DNA from: Leptolyngbya sp. FACHB-261
GTDB lineage: Bacteria > Cyanobacteriota > Cyanobacteriia > FACHB-261
Assembly: GCF_014696065.1 (NCBI RefSeq)
Contig: NZ_JACJPL010000024.1
Coordinates: forward strand, 1-64,000
Direction of reading: 5' to 3'
DNA: 64,000 nt
Part shown: positions 27,121-36,687 of the stretch, piece by piece
Layout: every line of letters starts with the position of its first letter
How positions within the stretch are numbered: position 1 is the stretch's first letter
Made by a program: the position numbers and the translations under genes
Notes under the pieces: model-generated
What the model saw: only the letters and a program-made list of their open reading frames with translations
Told to the model about the DNA's origin: nothing
Database searches by the model: none

Positions 27121-27586
27121 TAAACTCCGCCTGTAATACCTCATCATGATCGTCCGCGATCGTTGCTACTACAGTGATCGCTCGCGAAATTTCGCCAGGG
27201 GATAGATCAGCCACAGTGCGAGTCGCCAGGACGACAACCTCATCATTAAAGATGCCAAAGCGCGCTTCGTAGGTGTCCACCCAGTTCATCTCCAGCAGCT
27301 TGCGAGTCAGACGGGACTCATCCTTGGCGGGTAATTTCAAAATCGAAGACCAGACTGTTAGCGTGTCGTCGTCAGTTTCACCAGTGAGCTGAACGAATAC
27401 TTCAACGCTGCCATATTTAAACTTCCAAATATCACCTGCGTCACTGTGATTGACCAAGGCGGTCTGGTCCTGGTCCATGCTGCCAATCACCGTTTGGATG
27501 ACTTCGCGGTGGCTGGCAACGCTTGTTTCATCGTCAAGATCAGCGCTGATCGTGGTCTGCTCGACCAGGCTTGTGTTTTGGTCCAT
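27113..27586 (-). CDS. YbjN-like domain protein
   Basis: 157 residues from ATG 27586. The start is decided by GGAGG 6 nt upstream; the open frame further upstream to 27739 has no such site. After a polar N-terminus (about 1-45), the sequence WKFKYGSVEVFVQLTGE...LEMNWVDTYEARFGIFND fits the YbjN/chaperone-like alpha-beta fold (sensory-transduction or TY3-chaperone-like family). Function is not established. It overlaps the lipoate ligase-like gene by 8 nt and is divergent from the nitroreductase gene. Confidence 0.65.
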   Translation of the reverse strand: MDQNTSLVEQTTISADLDDETSVASHREVIQTVIGSMDQDQTALVNHSDAGDIWKFKYGSVEVFVQLTGETDDDTLTVWSSILKLPAKDESRLTRKLLEMNWVDTYEARFGIFNDEVVVLATRTVADLSPGEISRAITVVATIADDHDEVLQAEFSA

Positions 27587-27703
27587 CGTTAACCTCCAGA
27601 ATGTACAGGCGTGGGGCAGCCTCTCCAACTGTACTGAAATGTGCTGAGGGGATGCACTCCAGTGCCACAATCGGACCAGTCCGCATCGCCTGGCGTCTCT
27701 GGT

Positions 27704-29266
27704 ATGACTGAGCCCGCTTCCATTAGTCTTCACTATCACGAACGCACCAAGTATTCACCCGAGAGCATTGCGGCCAATGCCCGCAGCTTGGATTGGAACA
27801 CCCAGCCCGCCCCCTTCAAGGATTACCCAATAGGTAAAATCCTGGATCTGAAACCGTATCTTCGAGCAGAAGTTGCCTCAGCCAATCGGCCAACCTCCCA
27901 CTTCCAATGGTGGCAACGCTTATCGCAATTGCTCTATCTAAGCTACGGCGCTACAGCAGTCTTGCGCTACGCAGGCGGCGGCGTAATGTATTTGCGCGCT
28001 TCCCCTTCAGCCGGTGGCCTGTACCCAGCAGAGGTTTACCTGCTCTCGCGGGGCCTATGGCTGGACGGACAGGAGGTTCTTGGCCCAGGGCTTTACAACT
28101 ACCAAGTGCCCACTCACTCCTTAGTTCACTTCTGGGAAGACTCGATTTGGCCGCAGCTTCAAGCGGGATGCTGCTTTCATCCTGCGCTCGAAACGACCCA
28201 GCTTGCCCTGGCGACTACAGCAGTGTTCCACCGTTCTGCTTGGCGCTATGAAGACCGTGCCTATCGTCGGGTCTTTTTAGATACAGGTCACTTGCTAGGC
28301 AGCATCGAACTAGCCTGTGCGATCAATGGTTTTCGTCCGCATTTATTGGGTGGCTTTATCGATGCCGCCCTGAACCAATTGCTCTATTTGGATGCTGATC
28401 AGGAGAGCACAATTACGGTTATTCCACTCGCTGACCTCAGCGATTCTCAGCAGTATCTCAGCTCTGGTCCAACAGCACTGGCATCCGAAGTACAGGTGGA
28501 TTATCCCGTGATCCCCGACGGACAACTGCTGAGTTATCTTCATCGTCAAACTGAGATTCGAGCCTGTCCTATCCCTGCGGCGACAGCAGTAGCGTCGGCA
28601 GAATTAGAGCAACCTGATAAGTACAACTTCCCCTTTTGTCTTAAGGTGCCAACTCAATCTGCCGCGATTGATTGGGGCAGTGGGCTTGGGGCTTTGGCAA
28701 CAACCGTTGCTAACCGCCGCTCAGTGCGCGGCGCAGGCTATACAGGCCAACCCCTGACGCTAGAAGAGCTGCGGGCAATTCTAGATTTTGCCTATCAACC
28801 TCAGAATTATCAGCCCCAGGGACTCGACCCGGCACCAGACTATTTCGAATTGAGTTTGATCGAGACATTTGTAGCAGTAAACAACGTTGAGGGTTTGGAG
28901 GAAGGCTGTTATTACTACGCACCCCAAGCACAAGAACTGAGGCAAATTCGCTTCAAGAATTTCCGCTCAGAAATCCACTACCTTTGCCTGCAACAGGAGT
29001 TGGGCCGTGAAGCAGGGGCTGTAATTTTTCAAACCGCTGATCTCCGTCAAGCGGTTAGCCGCTACGGGGAGCGCGCCTACCGCTACTTACACATGGATGC
29101 AGGCCACCTCGGCCAGCGCTTGAATCTAGCAGCAGTGCGGCTGAGCTTGGGAGCCTGTGGCGTGGGCGGCTTCTTTGACGATCAGGTCAATGCAGTGTTG
29201 GGCATTCCAGAAGACGAAGCAGTCCTCTACATCACAACCTTGGGCCGTCTTGCGCAACAGAGCTAG
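27704..29266 (+). CDS. SagB/ThcOx-type tandem nitroreductase-fold oxidoreductase
   Basis: Predicted 520 residues from ATG 27704. Two nitroreductase-like halves are visible. The first (about 60-260) has LRASPSAGGLYPAEVYL and the later FLDTGHLLGSIELA. The second (about 330-520) has NRRSVRGAGYTGQPLTLEEL and HMDAGHLGQRLNLAAVRLS. The repeated D-x-GHL motif shows internal duplication. The family uses FMN for oxidations, including azoline dehydrogenation in peptide natural products. No peptide precursor or cyclodehydratase gene is nearby, so this looks like the stand-alone cyanobacterial form with unknown substrate. Confidence 0.8.
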   Translation: MTEPASISLHYHERTKYSPESIAANARSLDWNTQPAPFKDYPIGKILDLKPYLRAEVASANRPTSHFQWWQRLSQLLYLSYGATAVLRYAGGGVMYLRASPSAGGLYPAEVYLLSRGLWLDGQEVLGPGLYNYQVPTHSLVHFWEDSIWPQLQAGCCFHPALETTQLALATTAVFHRSAWRYEDRAYRRVFLDTGHLLGSIELACAINGFRPHLLGGFIDAALNQLLYLDADQESTITVIPLADLSDSQQYLSSGPTALASEVQVDYPVIPDGQLLSYLHRQTEIRACPIPAATAVASAELEQPDKYNFPFCLKVPTQSAAIDWGSGLGALATTVANRRSVRGAGYTGQPLTLEELRAILDFAYQPQNYQPQGLDPAPDYFELSLIETFVAVNNVEGLEEGCYYYAPQAQELRQIRFKNFRSEIHYLCLQQELGREAGAVIFQTADLRQAVSRYGERAYRYLHMDAGHLGQRLNLAAVRLSLGACGVGGFFDDQVNAVLGIPEDEAVLYITTLGRLAQQS

Positions 29267-29339
29267 CTCCAATCACAGAGCTTCAGTCAATTGTTTTTGG
29301 AGGTTCGGTTGCGATCCCAGCAGTCTCGCTACAAACACT

Positions 29340-30473
29340 TCAGCTGAAGTGAATTTTTAGGAGGGAAAAATCGTCGTCAAAAGTGTTTTTGCCATTGACA
29401 GTTTGGATAGCTTGTAGCAACTGATCCCAACTGAATGGGCTAGCGGGTGCGTGAGTCATCAGTAAGTCTACAAACGCATCCAAACCCCAAGCTTGCTCTT
29501 GATCAGGTTCAATCTCATAAACACCATCACTGAAAACATACAGCGTGCTAGCGGGTTCAATCTCGCAGGAAGCACTCGCATATTGCAGGTCTGTAAACAT
29601 GCCAATTGGAACGGCAGGGGTTCTCAAACGCTCCGTTTTCAGCTTAGCGCCTGATCCTGAGAGCAGAATTGCGGGCGGATGACCGGCACTGGCGTAGGTT
29701 AAACGGCGCTCGGACTGGTGATAAACCCCGTACCAAATCGTGAAGTAAGTATCGTCCTGATGACTAATTTGAACAGTTTCGTTTAAGGCCTTCAACACTT
29801 CATGGGGCTGGCGAAAATCAACACCGGGTAAAGATTGGGAGCGCAGCAAGTTGAGAATTGAAATAGAGGGTAACGCTGCCCTCAAGCCGTGGCCAGAGAC
29901 ATCCAGTAAATAAATGAGCAGATGTTCTGAATCCAGCCAATAGTAATCAAAACAATCTCCTCCCAATTGTCTTGAGGGAATAAAGCGAGCAGCGGTAGTG
30001 ACTGTACCCGTGAGTTGCGGCGGTAACAGAGAGCTAACATACTCGGCAGCTTCCGCTAACTCCAATTCCAGTGCTTGCTTTTGAGCTTGTAAATCTTGGG
30101 TTAGCTGGCGCAAGCGCAATCCTGCCCGCACCCGCGCCTTCAGTTCGTTTGGCTCGATCGGTTTGGAGAGAAACTCATCAGCCCCAGCATCTAGACCACG
30201 AATCCGATCCGTGATCGCATCGCGGGCCGTCAGCAAAATAAAAAAGGTAGTGGCTAGGTCTGGATCAGCCTTCAGTTGACGGCACATCTCCAGGCCATCC
30301 ATCACTGGCATCATCCAATCACAAACGATCAGGTCAGGCTGGGTCTGCTTGGCTTGCAATAAGCCCTCTGCCCCATCCTTGGCAACTGTCACTTGATGCC
30401 CTTCATCCTGAAGTAACCGCCGCACAATCAGCCAGTTTGTGGGTTGATCATCGACTACTAAAATTTTTGACAT
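29340..30473 (-). CDS. response regulator with PP2C-type (RsbU/SpoIIE) phosphatase output
   Basis: 377 residues. The receiver (about 1-120) has VVDDQPTN, phospho-acceptor Asp in [16 protein letters not shown] and KPIE. A helical linker (about 122-150) follows. The C-terminal SpoIIE/PP2C domain has [37 protein letters not shown] and FSDGVYEI, the metal-binding acidic residues. Phosphorylation of the receiver would switch a Ser/Thr phosphatase acting on an anti-sigma-antagonist-like partner. No kinase or antagonist gene is adjacent. It is convergent with the nitroreductase gene. Confidence 0.9.
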   Translation of the reverse strand: MSKILVVDDQPTNWLIVRRLLQDEGHQVTVAKDGAEGLLQAKQTQPDLIVCDWMMPVMDGLEMCRQLKADPDLATTFFILLTARDAITDRIRGLDAGADEFLSKPIEPNELKARVRAGLRLRQLTQDLQAQKQALELELAEAAEYVSSLLPPQLTGTVTTAARFIPSRQLGGDCFDYYWLDSEHLLIYLLDVSGHGLRAALPSISILNLLRSQSLPGVDFRQPHEVLKALNETVQISHQDDTYFTIWYGVYHQSERRLTYASAGHPPAILLSGSGAKLKTERLRTPAVPIGMFTDLQYASASCEIEPASTLYVFSDGVYEIEPDQEQAWGLDAFVDLLMTHAPASPFSWDQLLQAIQTVNGKNTFDDDFSLLKIHFS

Positions 30474-30683
30474 CGTCAGCGGAGGGAGATTCTCAGAGGG
30501 GAGTCGGAGCGGATAGAGCTTTACTCAAAGTGCCCTAAACCTAGGTGCGGTCATCAATTCCAATGGGTAAGAGCTGGTTCTATCAGCCTTGCGTGGACTC
30601 CTGGGGGTATCCAGGGGGTACTACACTCTTGGATGGACCATCTCGCGGCTAGTCCAGATAGGGCGCAAAGGAGTCGATCGATT

Positions 30684-31583
30684 GTGACTGCGAGAGTACT
30701 CGACGGCAAAGCGTTAGCGGGAACGATCCAAGCAGAGCTAGCCCAAGCTGTTGCTAACTTGAGCGAGCGGGTGGGGCGTCCGCCAGGTCTTGCTGTTTTG
30801 ATGGTGGGGGACAATCCAGCGAGCGCTGCCTATGTTCGCAACAAAGAACGGGCCTGTACTCGTCTGGGTATCGCCTCGTTTGGCAAACATTTTGCAACTG
30901 ATATTAGTCAGGCTGAGCTCAGCCAGGTAATCCAAGATCTCAATACTGACGAGCGTGTGGATGGCATTTTGATTCAGCTGCCATTACCGGAGCACCTCGA
31001 TGCTGTGGCTCTGCTCAATCAGCTCGACCCAGATAAAGATGCCGACGGGTTGCATCCGCTTAACTTAGGACGCTTAGTCCGAGGTGAGCCAGGACTGCGC
31101 AGTTGCACCCCGGCTGGAGTGATGCGTCTGCTTAGCGAAACTGGCACTTCTCTTAAAGGGAAGCAAGCAGTTGTGGTTGGCCGCAGCATTCTGGTCGGCA
31201 AGCCTATTGCCCTAATGCTGCTGGAAGCGGATGCCACCGTCAGCATTGCTCACTCGCGCACGCCCCATCTAGGCGAAATGACCCGTATGGCTGAGGTGTT
31301 GGTGGTGGCAATGGGGCGTCCGGAGGCGATTTCTGAAGAGATGGTCCGTCCGGGCGCTATTGTGATTGATGTTGGAATTAATCGCGTGATCGACTACGAG
31401 GGCAATTCACGACTAGTCGGGGATGTTGCCTACGAGCCAGTCCGAGAGGTTGCCAGCGTGATTACCCCTGTACCTGGCGGGGTTGGTCCCATGACGGTGA
31501 CGATGCTGATGCACAATACAGTCTGGAGCTATTGCCAGCGTAATCACCAACCCTGGCCCTTGAGTAAGTCTCCCTGTTTCTAG
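30684..31583 (+). CDS. folD: bifunctional methylene-tetrahydrofolate dehydrogenase/cyclohydrolase
   Basis: Predicted 299 residues from GTG 30684. The frame is open to ATG 30633, but homologues start at a motif like [11 protein letters not shown], and AAGGAG lies about 10 nt before the GTG. Family motifs are [14 protein letters not shown] (catalytic Lys region), [30 protein letters not shown] (NADP binding) and [15 protein letters not shown]. FolD interconverts methylene- and formyl-THF in one-carbon metabolism and so supports thyX. crtE follows 53 bp downstream. Confidence 0.95.
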   Translation: MTARVLDGKALAGTIQAELAQAVANLSERVGRPPGLAVLMVGDNPASAAYVRNKERACTRLGIASFGKHFATDISQAELSQVIQDLNTDERVDGILIQLPLPEHLDAVALLNQLDPDKDADGLHPLNLGRLVRGEPGLRSCTPAGVMRLLSETGTSLKGKQAVVVGRSILVGKPIALMLLEADATVSIAHSRTPHLGEMTRMAEVLVVAMGRPEAISEEMVRPGAIVIDVGINRVIDYEGNSRLVGDVAYEPVREVASVITPVPGGVGPMTVTMLMHNTVWSYCQRNHQPWPLSKSPCF

Positions 31584-31636
31584 TACGTCTCCTTAGGTAG
31601 TACGTCCTCTGAGTCTGTCGCCCCACAACGAAAGTA

Positions 31637-32551
31637 ATGACCAAGGCGAGCATCCAGCTTAAACATCCCTTCGACCTGACCGAGTATCTATCTCGGCGGC
31701 AACTCCTGGTCGAGCAAGCCCTAGAGGAATCGATCTCGACTGCGTATCCCGAGAAGCTCTACGAGGCCATGCGCTACTCTTTGCTGGCGGGGGGCAAGCG
31801 ACTGCGGCCAATTCTCTGTCTGGCAACCTGCGAGTTGCTGGGTGGCACAGTTGACATGGCTATGCCCACGGCCTGCGCCCTAGAGATGATCCACACGATG
31901 TCGCTAATCCACGACGATCTGCCGGCGATGGATAACGACGACTATCGACGCGGCAAGCCCACCAACCATAAGGTCTACGGCGAGGCTGTGGCGATTTTAG
32001 CGGGAGACGCACTGCTGGCCTACGCCTTTGAGTATGTTGCGGAACACACGCGCGGCGTAGCAGCTGAGCGGTTGTTGCAGGTGGTGGCTCGGCTCGGCAA
32101 AGCCGTTGCAGCAGAGGGCTTAGTGGGGGGTCAGGTGGTGGACCTTGACTGCGAAGGCCGCACAGACGTCACCCTGGAAACTCTAAACTTTATTCACACG
32201 CACAAGACGGGAGCCCTCTTAGAGATTGCTGTGGTTTCAGGAGGTATCCTGGCCGGGGCCGGACCTGCCGAAGTTGAGCACCTGACTCGCTATGCTCAAA
32301 ACATCGGCCTCGCTTTCCAAATCGTGGACGATATTTTGGACGTTACGGCAACCGCTGAAGAATTGGGGAAAACTGCGGGCAAAGACCTCACAGCTCATAA
32401 GGCAACTTACCCTAGCCTGTGGGGACTAGAGGAATCTCGCAGTCAGGCCAAACGTTTGATTCAATCGGCCAAAGCAGAACTGGAGCCGCTCGGTCCCGGC
32501 GCAACGCCTTTACTGGCTCTAGCCGATTACATCGTCAGTCGCACCCACTAA
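31637..32551 (+). CDS. crtE: geranylgeranyl diphosphate synthase
   Basis: 304 residues. The first aspartate-rich motif is [18 protein letters not shown], and the second is [24 protein letters not shown] is the IPP-binding block. It builds C20 prenyl diphosphate for carotenoids, phytyl chains and prenylquinones, feeding the hpt tocopherol gene in this window. It precedes a DUF212 gene by 24 bp. This trans-prenyltransferase type could in principle be a farnesyl synthase; the length and cyanobacterial setting favour GGPP synthase. Confidence 0.92.
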   Translation: MTKASIQLKHPFDLTEYLSRRQLLVEQALEESISTAYPEKLYEAMRYSLLAGGKRLRPILCLATCELLGGTVDMAMPTACALEMIHTMSLIHDDLPAMDNDDYRRGKPTNHKVYGEAVAILAGDALLAYAFEYVAEHTRGVAAERLLQVVARLGKAVAAEGLVGGQVVDLDCEGRTDVTLETLNFIHTHKTGALLEIAVVSGGILAGAGPAEVEHLTRYAQNIGLAFQIVDDILDVTATAEELGKTAGKDLTAHKATYPSLWGLEESRSQAKRLIQSAKAELEPLGPGATPLLALADYIVSRTH

Positions 32552-32575
32552 TTCCTGAACGCACTCATACGCTCC

Positions 32576-33028
32576 ATGCAGGACATTGGCAACGTCATCA
32601 ATAATCGGGTGCTTCTGGCTGCGCTTGTAGCCTGCTTGATCGCGCAGGTGCTGAAACTGATCATTGGCTACATTTCAAGTGGCAAACTCAACCTGCGGGT
32701 CCTAACTGAGACGGGGGGGATGCCCAGTTCTCACTCGGCCCTAGTCACAGCGTTAGCAGCTGGGGTTGGTTTGACCGAGGGTTGGGAGAGTATTGACTTT
32801 GCTATGTCCTCCGTGTTCGCCTTTATTGTGATGTACGACGCGGCGGGCGTGCGACAGGCTGCAGGCAAACAGGCTCGGATTCTGAACCAGATTATTGACG
32901 AGTTTTTCCAAGAAGATCACCACTTCAATGAGGATCGCCTCAAGGAACTTCTGGGACACACCCCTATTCAGGTCTTTGCTGGGTCTGCCTTGGGTGTGGC
33001 TGTAGCCTGGCTAGCGGGACCCGCCTAA
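32576..33028 (+). CDS. divergent PAP2 family (DUF212/YuiD) membrane protein
   Basis: 150 residues. Hydrophobic segments lie at about 7-25 and 133-148. TGGMPSSHSALVTALAAGVGL is the signature of the divergent PAP2/acid phosphatase family. DAAGVRQAAGKQARILNQI and a conserved Leu-rich ending follow. Family members sit in the membrane; enzyme activity is not established in general, though a prenyl-diphosphate phosphatase role is an attractive guess next to crtE. It is 22 bp before the EamA gene start, so folD-crtE-DUF212-EamA may be one transcript. Confidence 0.82.
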   Translation: MQDIGNVINNRVLLAALVACLIAQVLKLIIGYISSGKLNLRVLTETGGMPSSHSALVTALAAGVGLTEGWESIDFAMSSVFAFIVMYDAAGVRQAAGKQARILNQIIDEFFQEDHHFNEDRLKELLGHTPIQVFAGSALGVAVAWLAGPA

Positions 33029-33053
33029 GGCTAGGCATCGACGCGGAGAATTG

Positions 33054-33992
33054 ATGACACTACACCATAGTTCAGGTCGCTGGCGTCTTGGGCTAGCGCT
33101 GTCCCTATTGACGGTGGTTTTGTGGGGAATTCTGCCCATCACGCTGAAGGTGACGCTGCAAGCACTGGACGTCTACACCGTCACCTGGTTTCGGTTTCTA
33201 GTTTCCTTCGCCTTGCTAGCGCTCTATCTAGGGCTGCGACAGCAATTGCCTAAGTTAGCGACGCTGCGAGCTACACCCTTGAACCTGTTGGTTATCGCCA
33301 CGGTCAGTCTGGCTCTGAACTACCTGCTGTATCTAGAAGGGCTGAACCAGACCACAGCTGCCAACGCTCAGGTGTTGATTCAACTAGCCCCAGTACTGCT
33401 GGGCTTGGGCGCTTTAACTATTTTCAAAGAGCGCTACACCCAGTGGCAATGGCTGGGTTTGGGAACACTCGCTGCCGGTTTGGTGCTTTTTTTTGATGAG
33501 CAGCTACGCACCCTGGTGACTGCGCCGCAACAATACTTGTGGGGCAGTGGTCTGATTCTCTTAGCGGCGGCAATTTGGACGGTCTATGCCCTGGCCCAGA
33601 AGCAACTGCTGCAAAAGCTGCCCTCAGCAGTGATTATGTTAGCTATCTATGGGGGATCAGCCTTGCTGTTCAGTCCCGTGGCCTCCCCCCTGCAAATCGG
33701 CAGTCTGAGCCCTCTACATCTGAGCATGCTGCTGTTATGTGCCCTAAATACCTTGATGGCTTACGGGGCCTTTGCTGAAGCCCTGGAACATTGGGAAGCT
33801 TCTCGGGTTAGCGCTGTGTTATCTCTCACGCCCTTGGTCACGCTGGGAGCCGTGTTCACCGTCGATCTGATTTGGCCAACCTTGATGCCGCCCGAGCCGC
33901 TTACAGTGCTTGGCTTAACTGGCGCAGTTCTGGTAGTGGTAGGGTCGCTGGGGATCGCTTTAGGTCGAAGCAGCAAAGCAGTGAAAGGTTGA
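33054..33992 (+). CDS. EamA/DMT-family transporter
   Basis: 312 residues from ATG 33054, which has GGAG 5 nt upstream; a TTG three bases earlier is less likely. About ten transmembrane helices are arranged as two EamA repeats. The first repeat ends near LFFDEQLRTLV and the second contains LNTLMAYGAFAEALEHWEASR. The family exports small metabolites or amino acids. The substrate cannot be inferred. It closes the folD-crtE-DUF212 run. Confidence 0.82.
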   Translation: MTLHHSSGRWRLGLALSLLTVVLWGILPITLKVTLQALDVYTVTWFRFLVSFALLALYLGLRQQLPKLATLRATPLNLLVIATVSLALNYLLYLEGLNQTTAANAQVLIQLAPVLLGLGALTIFKERYTQWQWLGLGTLAAGLVLFFDEQLRTLVTAPQQYLWGSGLILLAAAIWTVYALAQKQLLQKLPSAVIMLAIYGGSALLFSPVASPLQIGSLSPLHLSMLLLCALNTLMAYGAFAEALEHWEASRVSAVLSLTPLVTLGAVFTVDLIWPTLMPPEPLTVLGLTGAVLVVVGSLGIALGRSSKAVKG

Positions 33993-34400
33993 GCTGACGG
34001 GTTAAGTTGCGTTGATTTGGATTGCCTTGCATTACTTTGAGTTGCTCGGCACTCAACTATGACAAACTTACTTGAATTTTTTGTCTAATTTAGAATAAAT
34101 AAGAAAAGCACCATTCAGTGTCCACGACGACTAATTTTCGGTGCGTAGTTCCAAATCAATGCTTTTGGCTGAGATTACTGAAAATCTCTTGAGTCTTTCG
34201 GCCGATTAGTGGCTCAGCTGCTTGCAAAGTCAGCTATTCTAGCGAATGTAGAGTATTCCTACATCTCGCAGATCCCCTCGGTTGGAATCTAGGACTCAAT
34301 CCTAGGAGCCCAAGCCATTTATCGGATGCAAATCAACCCATCCGGACAGGCTTGGTTCTATGCGGTCACTGAGCGAGTTGCAGTTAGCTAATGGAGATTT
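33993..34400 (+). other. intergenic/leader region before the ClpS-like gene
   Basis: 408 bp without a convincing frame. The last 120 bp carry two stem-loops, annotated separately at 34289-34355. The first 290 bp show no repeat or tRNA. Before the ATG at 34401 is TGGAG, spaced 5 nt. Confidence 0.5.
34289..34355 (+). promoter_or_regulatory. candidate structured 5' leader element (two stem-loops)
   Basis: Stem A: CTAGGA (34289-34294) pairs with TCCTAG (34300-34305) around a 5-nt loop. Stem B is two-tiered: CCAAGCC (34310-34316) pairs with GGCTTGG (34349-34355). Inside it, CGGATG (34323-34328) pairs with CATCCG (34339-34344) through a 6/4-nt internal loop. It ends 45 bp before a small ORF. I do not recognise any known riboswitch consensus. 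Confidence 0.4.
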
Positions 34401-34676
34401 ATGCAGTCCCAAACTCTAGAAACGCACAACAGTGACAACCCATCCTTTGAAGTCACAGTCTTCAAAGGGCATCGTCATACACCCAGCCACATTGTGTCGT
34501 GTCTGAGTCAGAACGTTCCCAATATGAGCACGGCTGAGATCAACGAGGTCATTGATCAGATCAACCGCACGGGCAAAGTCACAATTCGGTTGGGCAGCGA
34601 CTGTCAGGTTGTGAGAACTTGCATTCGTGGGCTCTCCGCAGGGGGGTTCAAAGTCGTGTCGACACGCTCGGCCTAA
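34401..34676 (+). CDS. small ClpS/L12-fold-like protein
   Basis: 91 residues. The pattern beginning FEVTVFKGHRHTPSHIVSCL, then GKVTIRLGSDCQVVRTCIRGL and GFKVVSTRSA, resembles the ClpS adaptor fold by strand-helix order. The TP after the first strand and the late GF-x-V are shared. However, the NDD motif and the second-site His that ClpS uses to grip N-degron residues are absent (KGHRH and IDQINRTG instead). It may thus be a ClpS-like or L12-like fold with another job. The fold call is from memory and moderate. TGGAG precedes the ATG, and the gene is convergent with the ICMT-like gene. Confidence 0.5.
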   Translation: MQSQTLETHNSDNPSFEVTVFKGHRHTPSHIVSCLSQNVPNMSTAEINEVIDQINRTGKVTIRLGSDCQVVRTCIRGLSAGGFKVVSTRSA

Positions 34677-34680
34677 GACT

Positions 34681-35337
34681 TCACCACAGGAATGGGATCA
34701 GCCGGGTGCTAGCTTTTTGGTAATCGCTGTAGTCAGCATACTTCTCGCTCATTGCTTGCTCCTTCTCAGCGATTCGTTTTAGATAGAGCAGCGCAATTGA
34801 GCCCGGCACCAAATAAGCCCAGATGGATCCTGCCAGGACCGCAAAACTGAAATAGCGAAGCAGATCGCCAAAGTAGTTCACGTTGCGGCAAAAGCGCCAG
34901 ATTCCATCGCGCACCAGCCCTAAACTGAACTGCTTGGCGGTCATTTTTTGTACGTCGGCACTGGTATTGATCAAACTGCCAAAAATGTACAGGACTAAGG
35001 CAATCGCTGCTGTCAAAAAGGAGAGTGGTTCTGGATTGGTAAATGCTAGATAACCAGGCAAAGCATAGAAAATACCAACAATTAGCAAGGCAGAAATCAG
35101 CCCGAGAGGACCAACGGGATCACTGAATAATTGCCGTCTTTGCGGATAAAGCCACTGCTCGAATAGCCACCAGCAGCAATAGCTCAAGTGCAAACACATG
35201 TACAACAGCTGACGTAGATCGGGCAAGCCAAAGACTAAGGCACAGGCTATCAAACAGACAATGGTCAGCACTTTTGCCAAGTTGATTGCCGTGAGTTGAG
35301 TGACACCCCAGGCTTGAAAGCGAGTCAGGTTTTGCAT
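34681..35337 (-). CDS. ICMT/DUF1295-type membrane methyltransferase-like protein
   Basis: 218 residues with about six hydrophobic segments. The C-terminal part has VRDGIWRFCRNVNYFGDLLRY followed by RIAEKEQAMSEKYADYSDYQ. That is the arrangement of the isoprenylcysteine carboxyl methyltransferase/PEMT superfamily (SAM-binding RHPNY-like and E-x-Y blocks). Here RNVNYF replaces the usual RHPNY, so activity is not certain. Function unknown. It ends 4 bp from the ClpS-like gene on the opposite strand. Confidence 0.65.
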   Translation of the reverse strand: MQNLTRFQAWGVTQLTAINLAKVLTIVCLIACALVFGLPDLRQLLYMCLHLSYCCWWLFEQWLYPQRRQLFSDPVGPLGLISALLIVGIFYALPGYLAFTNPEPLSFLTAAIALVLYIFGSLINTSADVQKMTAKQFSLGLVRDGIWRFCRNVNYFGDLLRYFSFAVLAGSIWAYLVPGSIALLYLKRIAEKEQAMSEKYADYSDYQKASTRLIPFLW

Positions 35338-35443
35338 ATCTCCGTTAAAAAGAGCACAGCCTTACCGAACGATAGGTTAAGGCGGCCCACTATCATGGGG
35401 TAACGATTTGACCTAATTGTAAACTTCGGTAAAGCAATTGCCC

Positions 35444-36631
35444 ATGCTCTCTCGCATCCAGGACCTGACCGACCGTCTGATCCCTCGGTTGATCGAGATC
35501 CGACGTCACTTACATAGTCATCCTGAACTGAGTGGCCAAGAATACCAGACAGCAGCCTATGTAGCAGGAGTCTTATCCTCAGCCGGACTACGGCTAAGTG
35601 AAGGGATAGGCCGTACTGGTGTTTTAGCGCATTTAGAAGGCGGCGAACTGAACGGGGATCAGCGCCTACTGGCCATTCGTACTGACATGGATGCTTTACC
35701 CATTCAGGAGCGTACCGGCCTAGAGTTTAGTTCGCGCACAGCAGGAGTCATGCATGCTTGCGGCCACGATATCCACACGACTGTGGGCTTGGGCGTAGCG
35801 ATGGTTCTGGCTCAACTGCGAGAGGAATTCCCTGGGCAAGTACGCTTTCTGTTTCAGCCGGCTGAGGAGATTGCTCAGGGCGCAGCTTGGATGATCGCGG
35901 ATGGGGCTATGCAGGGAGTAAGCGCCATTCTGGGAGTTCATGTCTTTCCCTCGATCCCAGCTGGAGTGGTAGGCATACGCTACGGGGCGTTAACTTCAGC
36001 TGCCGATGATTTAGAGATCACGATCCTGGGCGAGTCGGGGCATGGCGCCCGTCCGCATGAAGCCATCGATGCCATCTGGATTGCAGCTCAGGTCGTGACG
36101 ACGCTGCAACAGGCGATCAGTCGGACACAGAACCCCCTGCGACCTGTTGTGCTCAGTTTTGGCAAAATCCAGGGGGGACGGGTGGCCAATGTCATTGCCG
36201 ACCAAGTCACGCTCACCGGAACTGTGCGTTCGTTGCATCCTGAAACGCGATCCAAGCTGCCCGCTTGGATCGAACAGATTGTCGAAAGTGTTTGTCGTCC
36301 CTATGGTGCTCGTTACCAGGTGGACTATCGACGCGGCGTCCCTGGCGTGCTGAATGCTCCAGTTCTCAACCAGCTGATCGAGTCTGCGGCGCAAGAAGCC
36401 CTAGGCCCTAGCCGAGTGCAGGTCCTACCAGAGCCTTCACTGGGAGCTGAGGACTTCGCGATGTATCTCCAACATGCTCCCGGTGCAATGTTTCGTTTGG
36501 GTGTAGGCCGTCCCGATGTGCAAAATCCACCCCTACACCACCCTCAATTTGATGCCGATGAGTCGGCAATTGCGGTTGGGGTAAAGACGCTCGCCTACAG
36601 CGCCTGGAAATACTGGCGGACCGAAGATTAG
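35444..36631 (+). CDS. M20 family metallopeptidase/amidohydrolase
   Basis: 395 residues from ATG 35444; TTG 35438 is also possible. Family motifs are RRHLHSHPELSGQEYQTA, MHACGHDIHTTVGLG (metal His/Asp), VRFLFQPAEE (catalytic Glu) and GAEDFAMYLQHAPGAMFRLG. This IAA-amino-acid/hippurate hydrolase-like (M20D) branch removes acyl or amide groups from amino acid conjugates. The natural substrate is unknown. It stands alone between divergent and convergent neighbours. Confidence 0.9.
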   Translation: MLSRIQDLTDRLIPRLIEIRRHLHSHPELSGQEYQTAAYVAGVLSSAGLRLSEGIGRTGVLAHLEGGELNGDQRLLAIRTDMDALPIQERTGLEFSSRTAGVMHACGHDIHTTVGLGVAMVLAQLREEFPGQVRFLFQPAEEIAQGAAWMIADGAMQGVSAILGVHVFPSIPAGVVGIRYGALTSAADDLEITILGESGHGARPHEAIDAIWIAAQVVTTLQQAISRTQNPLRPVVLSFGKIQGGRVANVIADQVTLTGTVRSLHPETRSKLPAWIEQIVESVCRPYGARYQVDYRRGVPGVLNAPVLNQLIESAAQEALGPSRVQVLPEPSLGAEDFAMYLQHAPGAMFRLGVGRPDVQNPPLHHPQFDADESAIAVGVKTLAYSAWKYWRTED

Positions 36632-36672
36632 ACCAAAAGATTAAACCAAAAGATTAAGCCAAAGATTAGACC
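36626..36672. repeat. 13-bp tandem repeat, about 3.5 units
   Basis: The unit GATTAAACCAAAA is repeated at 36626, 36639, 36652 and 36664 with small differences and one shorter copy. It begins at the M20 gene stop codon and fills the space to the convergent BON lipoprotein gene. No function is evident. Confidence 0.6.
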
Positions 36673-36687
36673 GAGGCTTGAACCGAT

